This document shows, piece by piece, positions 5,524 to 6,243 of a stretch of 6,243 bases of DNA. The notes below the pieces were generated by a model. The model made no database searches, was not told the origin of the DNA, and saw only the letters and a list, made by a program, of their open reading frames with translations. Within the stretch, counting starts at the first letter, position 1. Each line of letters starts with the position of its first letter. The DNA lies in contig CACXDR010000081.1 in the NCBI GenBank assembly GCA_902766415.1, positions 1 to 6,243 of the forward strand. The letters run 5' to 3'. Both the position numbers and the translations under genes were made by a program. Origin of the DNA: an uncultured Lachnospiraceae bacterium (lineage in GTDB: Bacteria; Bacillota_A; Clostridia; Lachnospirales; Lachnospiraceae).

Positions 5524-6042
5524 ATGAAAGATTTTCTGGCATTGGCGAAGGATCGTTATTCTGTAAGGAAGTTTTCCGACAGGCCCGTGGAGGACGAAAA
5601 GATCGGCCGGATCATTGAAGCGGGGATCTGCGCCCCCACCGCCTGCAACTATCAGCCGTTTAAGATCTGGGTACTGAAGAGCCCGGAGGCGGTTGCCGCG
5701 TTTAATGAGACGACGGCGTACGGCTTCGGCGCGAAGGTCGTTTTTGTGATCGGCGGTGATGACGGGAAGGCCTGGAAGCGCGCGAAATATGATAACCGGC
5801 ATTTTGTTGATGTGGATGCTTCGATCGCGGCGACACAAATGATGCTGGAGATCCATGACCTGGGGCTCGGAACGACCTGGGTGGGCTCTTTTGACCAGGA
5901 GAAGCTGAAGAGATCCCTCCCGCAGATGGAGGGATATGAGCTGATCGCTGCATTTCCCACGGGATACCCGGCAGAGGACGCGGTTCCTTCCAGGAATCAC
6001 GGGATCCGCAGAACAGCGGAGGAAGCATCGGAGATCCTGTAA
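5524..6042 (+). CDS. Small nitroreductase family protein (FMN-dependent NAD(P)H oxidoreductase)
   Basis: The 172 residues match the short nitroreductase fold, normally a homodimer with FMN at the interface. RYSVRKFSDRPVEDEKI (11-27) carries the Arg-Ser-x-Arg FMN-phosphate motif. APTACNYQPFKIWV (37-50) holds the Asn/Gln that contact flavin and ribityl. ASIAATQMMLEIHDLGLGTTWVG (99-121) is the central helix and glycine turn, and IAAFPTGYPAED (141-152) is the usual late motif. The physiological substrate cannot be read from sequence; nitro compounds, quinones or enoates are all possible. ATG 5524 follows AGGGAGG with 6 nt spacing and lies downstream of a strong promoter. An in-frame TTG at 5458 is part of the -35 and is rejected. 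The gene appears to be transcribed alone. Confidence 0.93.
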   Translation: MKDFLALAKDRYSVRKFSDRPVEDEKIGRIIEAGICAPTACNYQPFKIWVLKSPEAVAAFNETTAYGFGAKVVFVIGGDDGKAWKRAKYDNRHFVDVDASIAATQMMLEIHDLGLGTTWVGSFDQEKLKRSLPQMEGYELIAAFPTGYPAEDAVPSRNHGIRRTAEEASEIL

Positions 6043-6087
6043 GGATCCGCAAGTCCCGTCAAAAAAGGGAAGCAGAACATAATTAAG

Positions 6088-6125
6088 AAAGCCTCTCCCG
6101 CGTTTATGCGCAGGGGAGGCTTTTT
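6088..6125. terminator. Bidirectional intrinsic terminator between convergent genes
   Basis: AAAGCCTC (6088-6095) pairs with GAGGCTTT (6116-6123). The stem continues with T-G, C-G, C-G, one C/A mismatch and GCG/CGC around a TTTATG loop. The plus strand ends in TTTTT (6121-6125). The minus strand reads GGCTTTCTTAATT after the stem, so it can also end the gene at the right edge. Confidence 0.88.
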
Positions 6126-6161
6126 ATCGCAACAGGAATGCAAGTGGCGGGTTATAACAAA

Positions 6162-6243
6162 CTATTCCCCGATCTTCAGGACGCAGTCGTGGTCGTCGTC
6201 GCAGTTCAGGATGATGCTGACGACCCGGAGGAGGAACGCTTCG
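6162..6243 (-). CDS. Unidentified protein, C-terminal 26 residues only
   Basis: A minus-strand frame enters at the right edge and ends at TAG (6162-6164). Its last residues read RVVSIILNCDDDHDCVLKIGE. Almost every third codon position is G or C, as in the neighbouring genes, and the frame stops shortly before the shared terminator, which supports a real convergent gene. The fragment is too short to identify. A competing plus-strand frame from ATG 6138 is also open to the edge but has mixed third positions and no ribosome site. Confidence 0.6.
   Translation of the reverse strand, partial: EAFLLRVVSIILNCDDDHDCVLKIGE

Noticed and set aside
6138..6243. Plus-strand open frame from ATG 6138 to the right edge
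   Set aside because: It has mixed third codon positions and no spaced ribosome site. The overlapping minus-strand frame fits the local codon bias and the terminator arrangement better.

Overview
The window looks like a chromosomal segment of a GC-rich Clostridia-type Firmicute, plausibly Lachnospiraceae. The signs are the hrcA-grpE-dnaK order behind a perfect CIRCE operator, sigma-A promoters with strong purine-rich ribosome sites, secreted 3D-domain proteins, and mostly G/C third codon positions with AT-rich intergenic DNA. The family placement is inference. No mobile element, CRISPR array, rRNA or tRNA was found.

Left part (1-2401, minus strand): a heat-shock operon. A consensus promoter (2373-2401) is followed by CIRCE (2332-2358), then hrcA, grpE and the first 110 codons of dnaK, which runs off the left edge. 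HrcA should repress its own operon through CIRCE, and GrpE is the nucleotide exchange factor for DnaK.

Middle part (2402-4140, plus strand): two separately transcribed genes for exported proteins. Each has an N-terminal signal sequence, an Ala/Glu-rich linker and a C-terminal 3D domain with its three aspartates. Each has its own promoter and intrinsic terminator. Both promoter regions carry tandem TGTWAH-type half-sites spaced by 5 nt, starting at the -10 hexamer. This matches the WalR (YycF) box of Bacillus and Staphylococcus, whose regulon includes the 3D-domain autolysin gene yocH. A shared WalR-like control of both genes is the most interesting inference here.

Right part (4141-6243): a promoter and the azlC-azlD pair (two-subunit branched-chain amino acid exporter), then a monocistronic small FMN nitroreductase gene with its own extended -10 promoter. 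A hairpin terminator that works on both strands separates it from the 3' end of an unidentified minus-strand gene.

This is mostly ordinary housekeeping sequence. No clearly new multi-gene system is visible. The points that merit a check are the matched half-sites at the two 3D genes, two leader hairpins that read as minus-strand terminators, a 13-codon duplication at the HrcA C terminus, and unusual low-complexity extensions on GrpE and AzlC.
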